34,355 bases of DNA from Nitrosomonas sp. (GCA_008015565.1 SSFV01000115.1:1-34355), one strand, 5' to 3'; positions 8,109-20,742 are shown, counted from the stretch's first letter. Notes: a model not told the origin generated them from the letters alone. Program-made: numbers and translations.

Positions 8109-8548
8109 TCGCTGTTGGAACCGTGCCATTATGCGATTTGCTTAGCGGCTTTACGACCCAATTAACGAAGGTTGTATTACCCTCGTGAAAATAAGTGAGC
8201 AATTCCCGTTCAAGTTGCATAAATTACTGGAGACACTCATTCAATGCTGAATCAACTTGTAACAGTAAGTTACCGGTCAGTAAATACACAATCTCGGCAT
8301 CGATTTATTGTGTTTCCTATGTAATTCTCTGATGCATTTATCCGAATCCGGTTTGAAAAACATACGTTGCAGAAAACTTGCGATGAGCGGCAAAGCCCGA
8401 TTGTGGCAAATGCCACGTGTCATTACTGTTGTGCTTCAATTCAATTTGAATACTTATCCCTAAGCATTAAAAAGACCATTCGATCAAGCCAGTGGCGAAT
8501 TTTTAAGCTGTTGCCATAACCCGGTCATCCATTCAAGCTATTTAATTG
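8109..8548. other. 440-bp gap with possible coding debris, no clear gene
   Basis: This is the space between the ABC operon and the convergent ubiE. On the minus strand two short stretches read like protein: an open frame from ATG 8220 that includes TYFHEGNTTFVNWVVKPLSK and runs into the end of the ATPase gene, and another above it that includes ALPLIASFLQRMFFKP. Neither has a ribosome binding site, and stops separate them. A 6-bp palindrome, GTGGCA/TGCCAC, is at 8403-8416. I see no terminator with a T-run. It may be relic DNA from the event that brought the ABC cassette. Confidence 0.3.
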
Positions 8549-9283
8549 TCAGAATTTATATCCCCTGTGCAATGCCACAATACCAGCCGTTAAATTGAAG
8601 TATTCCACGCGTTCAAATCCAACTTGTTCCATCAATTCTTTCAATGCTTGCTGAGAAGGGTGCATACGGATGGATTCAGCCAGATAACGGTAACTTTCCG
8701 CATCGTTGGCGATGACTTTTCCCATGGCGGGCAGGAACTTGAATGAATACGCATCGTAAGCCGGTTGCAGAGGTTTCCAGATATGTGAAAACTCCAGCAC
8801 CACGACTGTGCCACCGGGTTTGATGACGCGCAGCATTTCTTTTAGCGCGATATCTTTGTGCGTCATATTGCGCAAGCCAAACGCCACGCTGACGCAATTA
8901 AAGTAATTATCGGGAAAGGGTAATTTCTCGGCATCGCATTGGGCCACTGGAGTAGGCGTACCTTCGTCGATCATACGGTCACGTCCGATGGCGAGCATGG
9001 AATTATTGATGTCGGTCAACCATACTTCGCCGGATTTACCCACTTTTTGTAAAAACAAAGCACTTAAATCGCCAGTGCCGCCCGCAATATCCAAAACCTT
9101 ATCGCCTTTTTTTACACCACTGACTTCGATTGCAAAGCGCTTCCACAAGCGATGCAAGCCGACAGACATGACATCGTTCATCAGATTGTAGCGTTCTGCT
9201 ACGGAATGGAATACTCCGGCTACTTTGCCGGCTTTTTCGTCTTCAGAAACGGTGTCAAAGCCAAAATGAGTTGTTTTAGTCAT
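8549..9283 (-). CDS. ubiE: Ubiquinone/menaquinone biosynthesis C-methyltransferase
   Basis: This S-adenosylmethionine-dependent enzyme methylates the benzoquinol ring in ubiquinone synthesis (and demethylmenaquinol where present). At 244 residues it has the usual UbiE length. The family N-terminus [14 protein letters not shown] is present, then [24 protein letters not shown] motif I is [12 protein letters not shown], and [13 protein letters not shown] and [11 protein letters not shown] are the later UbiE signatures. The end, [14 protein letters not shown], is the conserved C-terminus. It follows the DUF971 gene by about 50 bp on the same strand, a common betaproteobacterial pair. In an ammonia oxidiser it would supply respiratory quinone. 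Confidence 0.96.
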   Translation of the reverse strand: MTKTTHFGFDTVSEDEKAGKVAGVFHSVAERYNLMNDVMSVGLHRLWKRFAIEVSGVKKGDKVLDIAGGTGDLSALFLQKVGKSGEVWLTDINNSMLAIGRDRMIDEGTPTPVAQCDAEKLPFPDNYFNCVSVAFGLRNMTHKDIALKEMLRVIKPGGTVVVLEFSHIWKPLQPAYDAYSFKFLPAMGKVIANDAESYRYLAESIRMHPSQQALKELMEQVGFERVEYFNLTAGIVALHRGYKF

Positions 9284-9336
9284 GGTAGTGATTAATGGTC
9301 GTTAGACAAGTTGGATGATTTAGCCACCCGAGCAAA

Positions 9337-9744
9337 TTATTTGCAGGAGTGGGTAACATGGGAAGCAGTTTCTTGTTCACGGCTGGCTCCGGCATCTTCC
9401 ATGCGTTGGAGATAGCGCTGCCACATTTTATCCTGATTCAAACCATAGTCATAGAGCAGATCCCAAGAATAAATCCCGGTATTGTGGCCATCGGTAAAAT
9501 TTAGTTGTATGGCATAATGACCAACAGGATCAATTTTGCTGACATTGACCATTTTTTTACCGGTTTGTAGGACTTCTTGCCCCGGACCGTGGCCGCGTAC
9601 CTCGGCGGAAGGCGAGTAGACTCGCAAGAATTCGCATGGATACTGGAATATTTTGCCGTCAGAGAAAGTAATATCCAATATTCTGGATTTCTGGTGTAAT
9701 TTTATTTCGGTAGGATAAGGTGTTTTTTTAGTTAAACCGGCCAT
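9337..9744 (-). CDS. DUF971 / GBBH-like N-terminal domain protein
   Basis: This is a small protein of about 135 residues with the DUF971 domain found at the N-terminus of gamma-butyrobetaine hydroxylases. The core motifs are PTEIKLHQKSRILDI, FLRVYSPSAEVRGHGPGQE, VGHYAIQLNFTDGH and GIYSWDLLYDYG. I chose the ATG at 9744 (MAGLTKKTP) because homologues begin there. A TTG at 9765 is also in frame but lacks a ribosome binding site. The domain's molecular function is not established; related stand-alone proteins have been linked to iron-sulfur proteins or to neighbouring quinone genes. It lies just before ubiE on the same strand and is divergent from phoB. Confidence 0.88.
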   Translation of the reverse strand: MAGLTKKTPYPTEIKLHQKSRILDITFSDGKIFQYPCEFLRVYSPSAEVRGHGPGQEVLQTGKKMVNVSKIDPVGHYAIQLNFTDGHNTGIYSWDLLYDYGLNQDKMWQRYLQRMEDAGASREQETASHVTHSCK

Positions 9745-9836
9745 ATATCTGTAATGCAAGAACAAGCAGTTAAAAAATCAATTGAACTATTGTAGCAAAC
9801 TATACCGAGAATTATTAATCGCGACAGGAAGATTGA

Positions 9837-10559
9837 ATGATTGCAACCATACTGATTGTCGAAGATGAAGCTGCGATCCAGGAATTGATTGGTTATAATC
9901 TGCAGCGTGCCGGGTATGAATGTCTCTGCGTACACGATACTGAGCAAGCAAAGATCATTCTCAATGATGCGTTGCCGGATCTGATTTTGCTCGATTGGAT
10001 GCTGCCAAATATGAGTGGCGCAGAATTTGCACGGATTTTACGCCGCAACGAACGGACCCGCTTGATTCCCATCATCATGTTGACGGCTCGCACTGAGGAA
10101 GCGGACAAAGTGACTGCACTTGAAATAGGTGCTGACGATTACATTACCAAACCATTTTCACCGCGTGAACTGATTGCACGCATTCAAGCTGTGTTGCGTC
10201 GTTCGCCGCCACAAGTTGCTGAAGAAGTCATTGAAATAGATGAATTAAAATTAAACCCTGCCGATCATCGTGTGAGTTATGGCGATACGGCAATTAAATT
10301 GGGGCCGATCGAATTTCGCTTACTACATTTTATGATGACGCATACTGAACGGGTTTACTCACGCAGCCAGCTGCTCTTTCAGGTATGGGGCGACGATACG
10401 ATTGCTGACGAGCGTACCGTAGATGTCCATATTCGGCGGTTACGTAAGGCACTCGAATTGGTGGGCAAGGATAATTGGATCAATACGGTACGCGGTGCAG
10501 GCTATCGTTTTTCGGCAAATATTTCATCATTTGTCAAAGATTCAAATGCGGATATCTGA
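9837..10559 (+). CDS. phoB: PhoB-type phosphate response regulator
   Basis: This is an OmpR/PhoB-class response regulator of 240 residues. Its receiver domain has the acidic pair in VEDE (Glu9, Asp10), phospho-acceptor Asp53 (LILLDWMLPNMSG), the Thr of MLTAR and the Lys of YITKPFSP. A C-terminal winged helix follows (VWGDDTIADERTVDVHIRRL, ending TVRGAGYRF). AGGAAG lies 5 bp before the ATG. The kinase gene follows after 44 bp. PhoB normally activates phosphate-starvation genes. No pst genes or clear pho box are in this window. The pairing and sequence make PhoB more likely than another OmpR-class regulator. Confidence 0.92.
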   Translation: MIATILIVEDEAAIQELIGYNLQRAGYECLCVHDTEQAKIILNDALPDLILLDWMLPNMSGAEFARILRRNERTRLIPIIMLTARTEEADKVTALEIGADDYITKPFSPRELIARIQAVLRRSPPQVAEEVIEIDELKLNPADHRVSYGDTAIKLGPIEFRLLHFMMTHTERVYSRSQLLFQVWGDDTIADERTVDVHIRRLRKALELVGKDNWINTVRGAGYRFSANISSFVKDSNADI

Positions 10560-10603
10560 CACAATTAAAAAATTTCTTGAACGATAATTTCTGGATAACT
10601 TAA

Positions 10604-11902
10604 GTGACGGATATTTGGCGGCGCGCTTCTAATCTGCTTTTCATAGTTTTTATTGCAGCAGTATTATGGATGATTCTGGATGCTGTAACAGCATTGATGT
10701 TTCTTAGCGGAGTGCTGCTATGGATGGTGTTCCATCACTTGCGGCATCTGGTTGCACTGGAACACTGGTTACAGCGTTCCGACCATTCGCCAGCCAGTAT
10801 ACCTGCCGGTTCGGGTGCGTGGGATGATGTGTTCGCACATTTGTCACGTTATGTGCGTGCGCACAGCCAGAGTCAGGAATTATTAAGTCTGGCATTGGAG
10901 CGTATGCGCAATGTAACTTCAGCAATGCCTGATGGCATCGTGATTCTTGATGACGATGATCGCATAGAATGGTGCAATCCGATGGCGGAAAAGCACTTAG
11001 GCATTAGTCTGTCATTTGATGCCGGGCAGCAGATTACTTATCTAGTCCGGCAAATGCAATTTGTCGCATTTCTGGCGTCTCGCCAATATAGTAACCCTTT
11101 AACCCTAAGGCAAACCAGGCAACAAGGCATCATAGTTTCATTGCATGTAATACCGTACGGTTATAACCAAAAGCTATTAATCAGCCGTGATATCACGCGC
11201 TTTGAGAAAATAGAAACCATGCGGCGGGATTTCATTGCCAATGTTTCGCATGAATTACGCACACCGCTGACGGTTGTTGCCGGCTTTCTCGAAACGTTGT
11301 CAGAAGAAAATCATGAAAATCCTGATTTCAATCGGCGAATTCTGTTGTTAATGACAGAGCAGACCACGCGCATGCAGCGGCTGATTGAAGACTTGCTGGT
11401 GTTATCGCGGCTGGAAAATGCGCAAGAAAAGGTCAGAGAGAAGACTGTGAATGTCGTGAATTTATTGCACGAAATTTTACAGGATGCTCAATCACTCAGC
11501 GCTGGACGTCACCGCATCAAATTGAATATTGCCACTCACGATCAATTGCTAGGCAGTGAAGAAGAACTGCGTAGCGCATTTGGTAATTTGGTCAGCAATG
11601 CCATTCGTTATACCCCTGATCATGGCGAAATCAGTATTAATTGGGAGAAGCGTGCTGACCAAGGTCTATTTTATGTGCAAGACAGTGGCATCGGTATTGA
11701 AGCGGAACATATTCCACGCTTGACGGAGCGTTTTTATCGTATCGATAATAGCCGATCCCGAGAAACCGGCGGAACGGGACTGGGATTAGCTATCGTCAAG
11801 CATGTTTTGAATCGGCACCAAGCAAGATTAGAAATCAATAGTCAAGTTGGCCAAGGCAGCCGGTTTAGCATTTGGTTTCCCGCTAACCGTTTGATCTCGT
11901 GA
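10604..11902 (+). CDS. phoR: PhoR-type sensor histidine kinase
   Basis: This 432-residue membrane kinase is the partner of PhoB. Two closely spaced transmembrane helices lie at residues 10-45 with almost no periplasmic loop, as in PhoR. A PAS domain follows (MPDGIVILDDDDRIEWCNPMAEKHLG). The dimerisation domain holds the phospho-accepting His216 in FIANVSHELRTPLTVVAG. The ATPase domain has the N-box NLVSNAIRYTP, the G1 box DSGIGI and the G2 box GGTGLGLAIVKHV. The start is a GTG at 10604 with a weak ribosome binding site. It would phosphorylate PhoB when phosphate is scarce and reverse this in plenty, through the PstSCAB/PhoU system encoded elsewhere. Confidence 0.93.
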   Translation: MTDIWRRASNLLFIVFIAAVLWMILDAVTALMFLSGVLLWMVFHHLRHLVALEHWLQRSDHSPASIPAGSGAWDDVFAHLSRYVRAHSQSQELLSLALERMRNVTSAMPDGIVILDDDDRIEWCNPMAEKHLGISLSFDAGQQITYLVRQMQFVAFLASRQYSNPLTLRQTRQQGIIVSLHVIPYGYNQKLLISRDITRFEKIETMRRDFIANVSHELRTPLTVVAGFLETLSEENHENPDFNRRILLLMTEQTTRMQRLIEDLLVLSRLENAQEKVREKTVNVVNLLHEILQDAQSLSAGRHRIKLNIATHDQLLGSEEELRSAFGNLVSNAIRYTPDHGEISINWEKRADQGLFYVQDSGIGIEAEHIPRLTERFYRIDNSRSRETGGTGLGLAIVKHVLNRHQARLEINSQVGQGSRFSIWFPANRLIS

Positions 11903-12082
11903 GGCACATCAGATCCTGGAAAGATAGATAGTTCCGCACAGATTATAGACAGCGCTTGCACGCTCGGTTAATAAAGATTCGCGACTCTATCAAACCGGAT
12001 AATCCCACCTTTGGCAGGACCTACTATCAAATCAAGTCTAGATTGCTACTATTTAAAAGCAGTTTTTACTTTAGACACCTAG

Positions 12083-14500
12083 TTAGTGTTTTATCACATT
12101 CTCTATTAACGCATCTTCAGCTTTTGGCTGAAGAGTTGACTGTTGTTGTACCATAGAAACCGAAGCCAACTCAGGTTTGTGCTCTAATGCCAAATCAAGT
12201 ACCTGGTCAATCCACTTAACGGGATATATAGTCAGTTGATTTCTTACATTCAATGGTATTTCTGTCAAATCTTTGACGTTGCTTTCAGGAATAATAACTC
12301 CCTTAATTCCACCGCGATGTGCAGCCAAAAGCTTTTCTTTTAAACCTCCAATAGGAAGTACTTCTCCTCTTAAGGTAATTTCTCCTGTCATAGCTATATC
12401 TGCTCTCACCGCAATATTCGTCAGAATTGACACTATTGCAACACAAATACCAATGCCTGCACTCGGTCCATCTTTAGGTGTTGCCCCTTCGGGAAGATGT
12501 ATGTGAATATCGTTTTTCTGATAGAAATCTTCAGGTATGCCTAATGAATGGAAACGACTCCTAACAACAGATAAAGCGGCTTGTATCGATTCTTGCATTA
12601 CTTCTCCTAGTTTTCCGGTAGTAATGGTTTTTCCCTTTCCAGGCAGTACAACAGCTTCAATTGTCAGCAGCTCTCCTCCAACTTCTGTCCATGCAAGTCC
12701 TGTTACTTGTCCTACTTGATTTCTTTCTTCAGCAATACCATATGTGTAACGCCTTACTCCTAAAAATTTATCTAGATTACGTGATGTAACAACTACTCTA
12801 CTTTTATCTTTCTTAAGTAACATTGCCTTAACAGCTTTCCGACAAATTTTTGAAATTTCTCGCTCCATTGAACGTACACCTGCTTCTCTTGTGTAATAGC
12901 GAGCAATATTTCGCAAACCAGAAACTGAGACACTCAGCTCTTTATCTTTAAGACCATGATTACGCATTTGTTTAGTCAATAAATAGCGTGTGGCTATATT
13001 TAACTTTTCATCTTCTGTATATCCTGACAGTTGAATTATTTCCATACGATCTAGTAGTGCTGGAGGTATATTCAGTGTATTTGCAGTAGCCACAAACATG
13101 ACATCGGACAAATCGTATTCTACTTCGACGTAATGATCGACAAACGTGTTGTTTTGTTCGGGATCAAGAACCTCCAATAGCGCAGAAGACGGATCTCCAC
13201 GGAAATCCATGCCCATTTTATCAACCTCATCAAGTAAAAAAAGTGGATTTTTAACACCCACCTTACTCATATTATGTAATATTTTGCCAGGCATAGATCC
13301 AATATAAGTTCGACGATGTCCACGAATCTCTGCTTCATCGCGCACCCCTCCAAGTGACATGCGCACAAATTTCCTGTTTGTGGCACGTGCGATTGACTGA
13401 CCTAATGAAGTTTTTCCTACTCCAGGAGGACCAACAAGACAAAGTATTGGAGCCTTCATTTTATTTACACGTTGTTGCACTGCCAAATACTCAACAATTC
13501 GTTCCTTCACCTTTTCCAAGCCATAATGATCTTTCTCCAATATTGCTTCTGCAGTTTTAAGATCATGATTAATCTTACTTTTCTTCTTCCACGGCAATGC
13601 AACTAATACATCAATATAATTCCTCACAACTGTAGCTTCCGCTGACATAGGTGACATTAATCGAAGCTTCTTTAATTCCGATTCAGCTTTCATACGAGCT
13701 TCTTTAGGCATTTGAGCGGATATGATTTTCTTTTCAATTTCTTCTAAGTCTGCGCCTTCTTCGCCCTCGCCCAGCTCTTTCTGAATGGCTTTTACTTGCT
13801 CATTGAGATAATAATCACGCTGACTCTTTTCCATCTGGCGCTTAACTCTGCCACGAATACGTTTCTCAACTTGCAATATATCAAGCTCAGTCTCCAATAG
13901 TCCCAGTAAATGTTCTAAGCGCTTAGATACTTCGAAAATTTCAAGAATCTCCTGCTTTTGTTCAAGCTTTAATGGCAAATAAGCTGCAATGGTATCCGCT
14001 AACCGGCCAGCATCATCTATACTACCCAGAGAAGTGATTATCTCTGGCGGAATTTTTTTATTAAGTTTTACGTATTGATCAAATTGAGTCAGGATAGCGC
14101 GCCTCATCGCTTCTGCTTCGGAATTATTTCTTATATCTGACATAACCTGTGAAACTCTTCCAGACAAGTGACTTTCAGAATCAATCAGTTCCATAATGCG
14201 AGCACGATAATTACCTTCAACAAGCACCTTCACAGTGCCATCAGGTAATTTCAACATTTGTAGTAAGCTAGCAACACTGCATACTTCATAAAGATCTTCT
14301 GGTGCAGGATCATCTTTTGATGCTACTTTTTGAGCAACTAGCAAAATATTTTTACTAGACTCCATCGCTAGCTCAAGCGCTTTGATAGATTTTTGCCTTC
14401 CTACAAATAGTGGAATCACCATATGCGGAAAAACCACAACATCACGTAGGGGTAAGAGGGGTAAAATTAGTCGATCGGAGTTTGTATCTAAAAAGGTCAT
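12083..14500 (-). CDS. lon: ATP-dependent protease Lon (La)
   Basis: Lon is a cytoplasmic AAA+ serine protease that degrades misfolded and regulatory proteins. The order of domains is the N-terminal substrate domain ([20 protein letters not shown]), a coiled-coil linker, an AAA+ module with Walker [10 protein letters not shown] and Walker B FLLDEVDK, and the protease domain. The catalytic Ser680 is in PKDGPSAG and the catalytic Lys is in [14 protein letters not shown] about 43 residues later. At 805 residues it is slightly longer than E. coli Lon, mostly at the C-terminus. It lies downstream of clpX on the same strand, but a terminator at 14580-14604 separates them, so lon probably has its own promoter. 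Confidence 0.98.
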   Translation of the reverse strand: MTFLDTNSDRLILPLLPLRDVVVFPHMVIPLFVGRQKSIKALELAMESSKNILLVAQKVASKDDPAPEDLYEVCSVASLLQMLKLPDGTVKVLVEGNYRARIMELIDSESHLSGRVSQVMSDIRNNSEAEAMRRAILTQFDQYVKLNKKIPPEIITSLGSIDDAGRLADTIAAYLPLKLEQKQEILEIFEVSKRLEHLLGLLETELDILQVEKRIRGRVKRQMEKSQRDYYLNEQVKAIQKELGEGEEGADLEEIEKKIISAQMPKEARMKAESELKKLRLMSPMSAEATVVRNYIDVLVALPWKKKSKINHDLKTAEAILEKDHYGLEKVKERIVEYLAVQQRVNKMKAPILCLVGPPGVGKTSLGQSIARATNRKFVRMSLGGVRDEAEIRGHRRTYIGSMPGKILHNMSKVGVKNPLFLLDEVDKMGMDFRGDPSSALLEVLDPEQNNTFVDHYVEVEYDLSDVMFVATANTLNIPPALLDRMEIIQLSGYTEDEKLNIATRYLLTKQMRNHGLKDKELSVSVSGLRNIARYYTREAGVRSMEREISKICRKAVKAMLLKKDKSRVVVTSRNLDKFLGVRRYTYGIAEERNQVGQVTGLAWTEVGGELLTIEAVVLPGKGKTITTGKLGEVMQESIQAALSVVRSRFHSLGIPEDFYQKNDIHIHLPEGATPKDGPSAGIGICVAIVSILTNIAVRADIAMTGEITLRGEVLPIGGLKEKLLAAHRGGIKGVIIPESNVKDLTEIPLNVRNQLTIYPVKWIDQVLDLALEHKPELASVSMVQQQSTLQPKAEDALIENVIKH

Positions 14501-14579
14501 AATATCTACTCAATGTTAATGAAGTGTATAACTGACGATAAGGTATATGCACCAATTCGCAATTCAATATCACTCACCG

Positions 14580-14604
14580 AAAAAACTTCGCTTTGTAAAA
14601 GCGA
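14580..14604 (-). terminator. Rho-independent terminator after clpX
   Basis: On the minus strand TCGCTTT, a 3-nt loop TAC and AAAGCGA form a 7-bp stem followed by AG and six T. It lies about 50 bp after the clpX stop and about 80 bp before lon, so it ends the tig-clpP-clpX transcript. Confidence 0.75.
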
Positions 14605-14652
14605 GTAGTTAAACTCCTACACTCATTAAAAGTAACTAAAAATTCTAATTAA

Positions 14653-15930
14653 TTACTTGGAACGTTTTGCTACCTTTGGTTGATCTGAATAAATCAATAT
14701 TGGTTTAATTTCATCATTGGCTAAATTACAATCGATAACTACCTTAGACACATTCTCTAATGATGGAAGATCGTACATAATGTCAAGTAATATTTCTTCA
14801 AGAATTGAACGTAAGCCGCGTGCGCCTGTTTTACGGATTAGAGCTCTTTTCGCGATCACTTTAAGTGCAGGCTCGCGAAATTCCAAATCCACTCCACCTT
14901 CCATATTAAACATCTTCCAATATTGTTTAACGAGAGCATTTCGCGGCTCAGTTAATATTTGAATCAAAGCTGCTTCATTAAGTTCTTCTAAGGTTGCCAC
15001 GACAGGCAAACGTCCAACAAATTCTGGAATCAAGCCAAACTTAACCAAATCTTCCGGCTCTACTTGTTGTAGAATTTTGTTCGTATCTTTTTTTGCATGG
15101 CTTTTCACATCTACACCGAAACCTATCCCACCTTTCTCGGTACGAGCCCTAATAACTTTATCTAGTCCATCAAATGCTCCACCGCAAATAAATAAAATAT
15201 TTGTAGTATCAACTTGGATAAATTCTTGATTCGGATGTTTACGCCCACCCTGGGGGGGCACCATGGCAATTGTTCCTTCAATTAGCTTTAGCAGCGCTTG
15301 CTGCACACCTTCCCCGGAAACATCCCGGGTAATTGATGGATTATCTGACTTACGTGATATCTTATCAATCTCATCAATGTATACGATCCCGCGCTGCGCT
15401 TTTTCTGCGTCATAATTACATTTCTGAAGTAATTTCTGAATAATGTTCTCAACATCTTCACCGACGTAACCCGCTTCGGTCAGGGCTGTAGCATCTGCCA
15501 TTATAAATGGCACGTCCAATAGTCGGGCTAATGTTTGTGCAAGTAATGTTTTACCAGATCCAGTAGGGCCAACTAGTAAAATATTACTTTTAGACAGCTC
15601 GATATCATCAGTTTCATCTGACTTACCAACATTCTTCAAACGCTTATAATGATTGTAAACTGCTACTGACAATATTTTTTTAGCTGACTCTTGCCCTATT
15701 ACATATTGATCAAGTATCTGGCAGATTTCACGAGGTACCGGCAAATTCGACTTAACCAGTTTTGCTGATTCATCACCCTGCATTTCTTCACGAATGATGT
15801 CATTACATAAGTCGATACACTCATCACATATAAATACAGATGGACCTGCAATCAATTTTCTAACTTCATGCTGACTTTTGCCACAAAAAGAACAATAAAG
15901 AAGTTTCTCACCACTAGCTTTGTCTGGCAT
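14653..15930 (-). CDS. clpX: ClpX, ATPase subunit of the ClpXP protease
   Basis: ClpX is a AAA+ unfoldase that recognises tagged or damaged proteins and feeds them to ClpP. The N-terminal zinc-binding domain has four Cys (CSFCGKSQ, then CDECIDLC). The AAA+ module shows Walker A GPTGSGKT, Walker [11 protein letters not shown], the pore loop GYVGEDVE, and the sensor region with IGFGVD, the ClpP-docking loop. The C-terminal small domain contains [11 protein letters not shown]. At 425 residues it is almost identical in length to E. coli ClpX. It is 56 bp downstream of clpP. No change in key residues is seen. Confidence 0.99.
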   Translation of the reverse strand: MPDKASGEKLLYCSFCGKSQHEVRKLIAGPSVFICDECIDLCNDIIREEMQGDESAKLVKSNLPVPREICQILDQYVIGQESAKKILSVAVYNHYKRLKNVGKSDETDDIELSKSNILLVGPTGSGKTLLAQTLARLLDVPFIMADATALTEAGYVGEDVENIIQKLLQKCNYDAEKAQRGIVYIDEIDKISRKSDNPSITRDVSGEGVQQALLKLIEGTIAMVPPQGGRKHPNQEFIQVDTTNILFICGGAFDGLDKVIRARTEKGGIGFGVDVKSHAKKDTNKILQQVEPEDLVKFGLIPEFVGRLPVVATLEELNEAALIQILTEPRNALVKQYWKMFNMEGGVDLEFREPALKVIAKRALIRKTGARGLRSILEEILLDIMYDLPSLENVSKVVIDCNLANDEIKPILIYSDQPKVAKRSK

Positions 15931-15986
15931 ATTTTTATCCCATAGTGATCAAAATTAAATACAGCTAATTAAATAAAGTATACATT

Positions 15987-16625
15987 TTATTCAGCACTTG
16001 CATCTCTATGCGTCAATACTGCATCAACCAAACCGTAATTTACAGACTCAATAGCACTCATAAAATTGTCACGATCTGTATCTTTTTCAACATCAGAAAC
16101 AGATCGGCCTGTATGTTTAGCCATAATTTCATTTAGACGAGCTTTTAAATACAAGATCTCACGCGCATGTATCTCAATATCAGAAGCCTGTCCTTGAAAA
16201 CCACCTAATGGTTGATGAATCATTACACGCGAATTTGGCAAACAATACCGTTTTCCTTTCGTACCTGCAGTAAGTAATAAGGCCCCCATGCTTGCTGCCT
16301 GCCCAATACATAAAGTACTGACATCTGGTTTAATATATTGCATTGTGTCATAGATAGCCAAACCTGCAGATACAATTCCACCAGGAGAATTAATATAGAA
16401 ATGGATATCTTTTTCTGAATTCTCAGACTCTAAAAACAAAAGTTGTGCAACAATTAGATTTGCACTCGCTTCTGTGACAGGTCCAACTAAAAACACAACC
16501 CTTTCCTTTAGTAGTCGTGAATAAATATCATATGCACGCTCACCTCTCCCACTTGTTTCAATTACCATGGGAATTAATCCCAAATTCTTAGGTTCAAGGT
16601 TATAAATATTATTAGATACTTGCAT
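15987..16625 (-). CDS. clpP: ClpP, proteolytic subunit of Clp protease
   Basis: ClpP is a serine peptidase forming a double heptameric chamber that works with ClpX. The 212-residue protein carries a short N-terminal extension, probably processed, before [20 protein letters not shown]. The nucleophile Ser112 is in [11 protein letters not shown], the catalytic His is in [12 protein letters not shown], and the Asp lies in the later DTDRDNFMS segment. The ATG at 16625 is 4 bp after the tig stop, so the two genes are very probably co-transcribed, with clpX next. No truncation is seen. Confidence 0.99.
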   Translation of the reverse strand: MQVSNNIYNLEPKNLGLIPMVIETSGRGERAYDIYSRLLKERVVFLVGPVTEASANLIVAQLLFLESENSEKDIHFYINSPGGIVSAGLAIYDTMQYIKPDVSTLCIGQAASMGALLLTAGTKGKRYCLPNSRVMIHQPLGGFQGQASDIEIHAREILYLKARLNEIMAKHTGRSVSDVEKDTDRDNFMSAIESVNYGLVDAVLTHRDASAE

Positions 16626-16629
16626 AATT

Positions 16630-17931
16630 TCAGGATATCCCCATCAACTCGTCGAATGTAACAGCCTTATCGACTACATTTATTTTATCGAGAGTCCAAT
16701 TTACTACATTGTCTTCGAGTGCCAATGACTCTGCTTCTTGCAAGCGCTCGGAAGAAGCATAATGCCATTTAATAACTTGCTCGGGATTGTCATAACTATG
16801 CGCCACATCTTCAATTACGCTTCGAATTTGTTCAGGAGTAGCTTTCAAGGCATGCGTTCTTACAATTTCTGCGAGAATTAACCCTAACTTAACTCGATAT
16901 TCTGCTTTATCTTTAAATAAATCAGGAGTAAGAGACAATTCATTGGCATTTATTCCACGTGATTCGAGATTATTCTTTGCATTCTGCATTAGTCGCTCTA
17001 TTTCTTGATTAATCAAAACATGAGGAACGGCAATCTGTGTCACATCTAACAATGATTGCATAACTTGTTCTTTAAGCCTTGCTTTAATCCGTTTAGAAGC
17101 TTCACGCTGCAAATCTTGTTGAATTCCTTCGTGTAACTTTTTAATATTTCCGTCTGAAACACCTAACAATTTAGCAAAATCAGCATCTACAGTTGGTAAA
17201 ATTGGCTCTTCAATTTCTTTTAGCTTTACCTCAAAAGTTGCAATTTTTCCAGCAACTTCTTTGCCATGATAATCCTCTGGAAAAACAACATCAAATGATT
17301 TATGATTGCCTACCCCCATGCCTACCAGAGAATCCTCAAAATCCTTGATAAATTTTCCATCTCCAATTATCAACTGAACATCTGACGCTGCTCCACCTTC
17401 AAAATCAGCGCCGTCTATCGTACCAGTGTAGTCTATTCTAACTCGATCATTTTTTTTAGTTGGACGACTCACCGGCTCATATTTTGCACGCTGCTTTCGG
17501 ATCATATTTAACGTTTTATCAATATCGGCATCCACTATCTTTACATTAGGTTTCTCGATATTTCGTTGGCTTAAATCTCCAATCACAATTTCTGGGTAGA
17601 TTTCGAAAGTAGCGCTAAATGAATAAAATGCTTCATTACTCCCTGGTTTTGCTTCGAATTTTGGATATCCGGCAACTTTCACATTCAGTTCTTTGATAGT
17701 ATCAACAAATTGCTTATGCACTGCATCATTTAGCACATCCTGTTGAACTTGCGCGCCATACATCTGCGAAACCATTTTTAATGGGACCTTTCCCGGACGA
17801 AAACCATGCAGCTTAGTAGTCTTCGCCAATTTTTTAATGCGATTCTCAACTTCTGCCTGTAATTTCTCTATAGAAATATTAATATCAAGACGTCGCTCCA
17901 ATGCGCCAAGTTTTTCTATATTCAATTCCAT
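16630..17931 (-). CDS. tig: Trigger factor, ribosome-bound chaperone and prolyl isomerase
   Basis: Trigger factor meets nascent chains at the ribosome exit tunnel. The N-terminal domain carries the ribosome-binding signature [12 protein letters not shown]. The FKBP-type isomerase domain follows ([19 protein letters not shown], later [21 protein letters not shown]), then a long helical C-terminal domain. Its 433 residues match E. coli (432). AGGAAC lies 5 bp before the ATG. It heads the tig-clpP-clpX operon, with tRNA-Leu about 80 bp upstream on the same strand. The same cluster order is widespread in proteobacteria. Confidence 0.98.
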   Translation of the reverse strand: MELNIEKLGALERRLDINISIEKLQAEVENRIKKLAKTTKLHGFRPGKVPLKMVSQMYGAQVQQDVLNDAVHKQFVDTIKELNVKVAGYPKFEAKPGSNEAFYSFSATFEIYPEIVIGDLSQRNIEKPNVKIVDADIDKTLNMIRKQRAKYEPVSRPTKKNDRVRIDYTGTIDGADFEGGAASDVQLIIGDGKFIKDFEDSLVGMGVGNHKSFDVVFPEDYHGKEVAGKIATFEVKLKEIEEPILPTVDADFAKLLGVSDGNIKKLHEGIQQDLQREASKRIKARLKEQVMQSLLDVTQIAVPHVLINQEIERLMQNAKNNLESRGINANELSLTPDLFKDKAEYRVKLGLILAEIVRTHALKATPEQIRSVIEDVAHSYDNPEQVIKWHYASSERLQEAESLALEDNVVNWTLDKINVVDKAVTFDELMGIS

Positions 17932-18010
17932 ATGGTTCCTAATTTATTCTATTTTCCAACACAATAGACACTATTTTCCTGGCATTTTCTAAACTAAAGC
18001 TCAAATAATT

Positions 18011-18096
<86 letters not shown>

Positions 18097-18167
18097 AATA
18101 TTATCTGCTCAATTTTATATTACAGCTTTTTTAATTATACCTTCTAATCCTTCCAATCGCAGTTAGT

Positions 18168-18926
18168 TCACTCAGCATTCTGACAAAAAACTATCTCACC
18201 ATTAATATTTTTGCTATCCGGTCCTATCAAGTATAAATATGTTGCCATTAAATCCTCAGGCTGCGTTAAGTTCTTTTTAACCTCACCCGGATGAGTCTTG
18301 GCACGTTGCGGAGTATTAACAATACCTGGCACTAAGACATTGATCCGTAAATTAGTGATTGCTTCCCATTCATCGGCTTGCACTTTCACCAAGGCTTCGA
18401 TGCTAGCTTTCGCAACCGTGAATGCTCCCCAATATGCTGAAGGATTATGTCCATGAGAGCTTGAAGTCATAATTACGCTTGCATCGGGAGCGGCTTTTAG
18501 CAATGGCGTACATGCCTTAGTCAAAGCAAAAGGAGCAAACACGTTAACATGGAAAATTGATTGCCACTGCTCTACTGTTTGATTTTCTAAGGGGCTCAAT
18601 CCGTATAAGAAAGCTGCATTATGCAAAATTCCATCCAGCCTTCCAAATTGCTGCTCTATTGCCTCTACCATAACGGCAAAATCTTTGTCCTGCGCGCCTT
18701 GAAAGTTAAACGGATAAATAAGTGCGGACGCTTTTCCAATCGCTTCAATTTCATCATAAACACGCTCCAATTTCTCTACTTTACATCCATGTAAAATTAC
18801 CGTTGCGCCATGTTTTGCATAGTTTAATGCCGCAATACGGCCTAGACCCTGCCCAGCACCTGTTACAAGAATAACGCGATCGTTAAGGAGGTCGTCAGAT
18901 GCTTGATAATTTTCTATTTTTTTCAT
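18168..18926 (-). CDS. YciK-like short-chain dehydrogenase with Phe in place of the catalytic Tyr
   Basis: This 252-residue SDR resembles E. coli YciK along its length: LLNDRVILVTGAGQGLGR (nucleotide-binding Gly motif), GRLDGILHNAAFL (the NAA motif), VIMTSSSHG (catalytic Ser), then YWGAFTVAK, and the tail LMATYLYLIGPDS. In SDRs the Tyr of Tyr-x3-Lys is catalytic. Here that place is Phe169 with Lys173 kept. Tyr165 is four residues earlier, where YciK has Asn. Either activity is altered or lost, or another residue substitutes. The nucleotide site looks intact. The gene stands alone between tRNA-Leu and the groEL terminator, on the same strand. The physiological substrate of YciK-type proteins is not settled. 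Confidence 0.85.
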   Translation of the reverse strand: MKKIENYQASDDLLNDRVILVTGAGQGLGRIAALNYAKHGATVILHGCKVEKLERVYDEIEAIGKASALIYPFNFQGAQDKDFAVMVEAIEQQFGRLDGILHNAAFLYGLSPLENQTVEQWQSIFHVNVFAPFALTKACTPLLKAAPDASVIMTSSSHGHNPSAYWGAFTVAKASIEALVKVQADEWEAITNLRINVLVPGIVNTPQRAKTHPGEVKKNLTQPEDLMATYLYLIGPDSKNINGEIVFCQNAE

Positions 18927-19017
18927 TATTGGAATTTATCACAACTAGTATTTTTTAAAGAATAATGTACTCTATACAAAGATCCCTTTATTCTCCATTT
19001 GTTTCTAAAACAATGAA

Positions 19018-19055
19018 ACAAAAAAACAGACCTCAGTGTAAACTGAGGTCTGTTT
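19018..19055 (-). terminator. Strong Rho-independent terminator after groEL
   Basis: Arms of 14 bp (19024-19037 and 19042-19055; core ACAGACCTCAGT) with a 4-nt loop are followed on the minus strand by a T-run. It ends about 35 bp after groEL and shields the SDR gene. The plus strand also has a T-rich flank, so it could act both ways. Confidence 0.9.
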
Positions 19056-19089
19056 CTTTTATCGATTATGCAAAAAATCGGTAGAACTT

Positions 19090-20742
<1,653 letters not shown>

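Noticed and set aside
12113..12133. 8-bp hairpin TCTTCAGC/GCTGAAGA as a phoR terminator
   Set aside because: It is inside the lon coding sequence and has no T-run on either strand.
11956..12156. Plus-strand ORF of 66 aa between phoR and lon
   Set aside because: It runs into the antisense of the lon 3' end, has no ribosome binding site and unconvincing composition. The 180-bp gap otherwise shows nothing clear.
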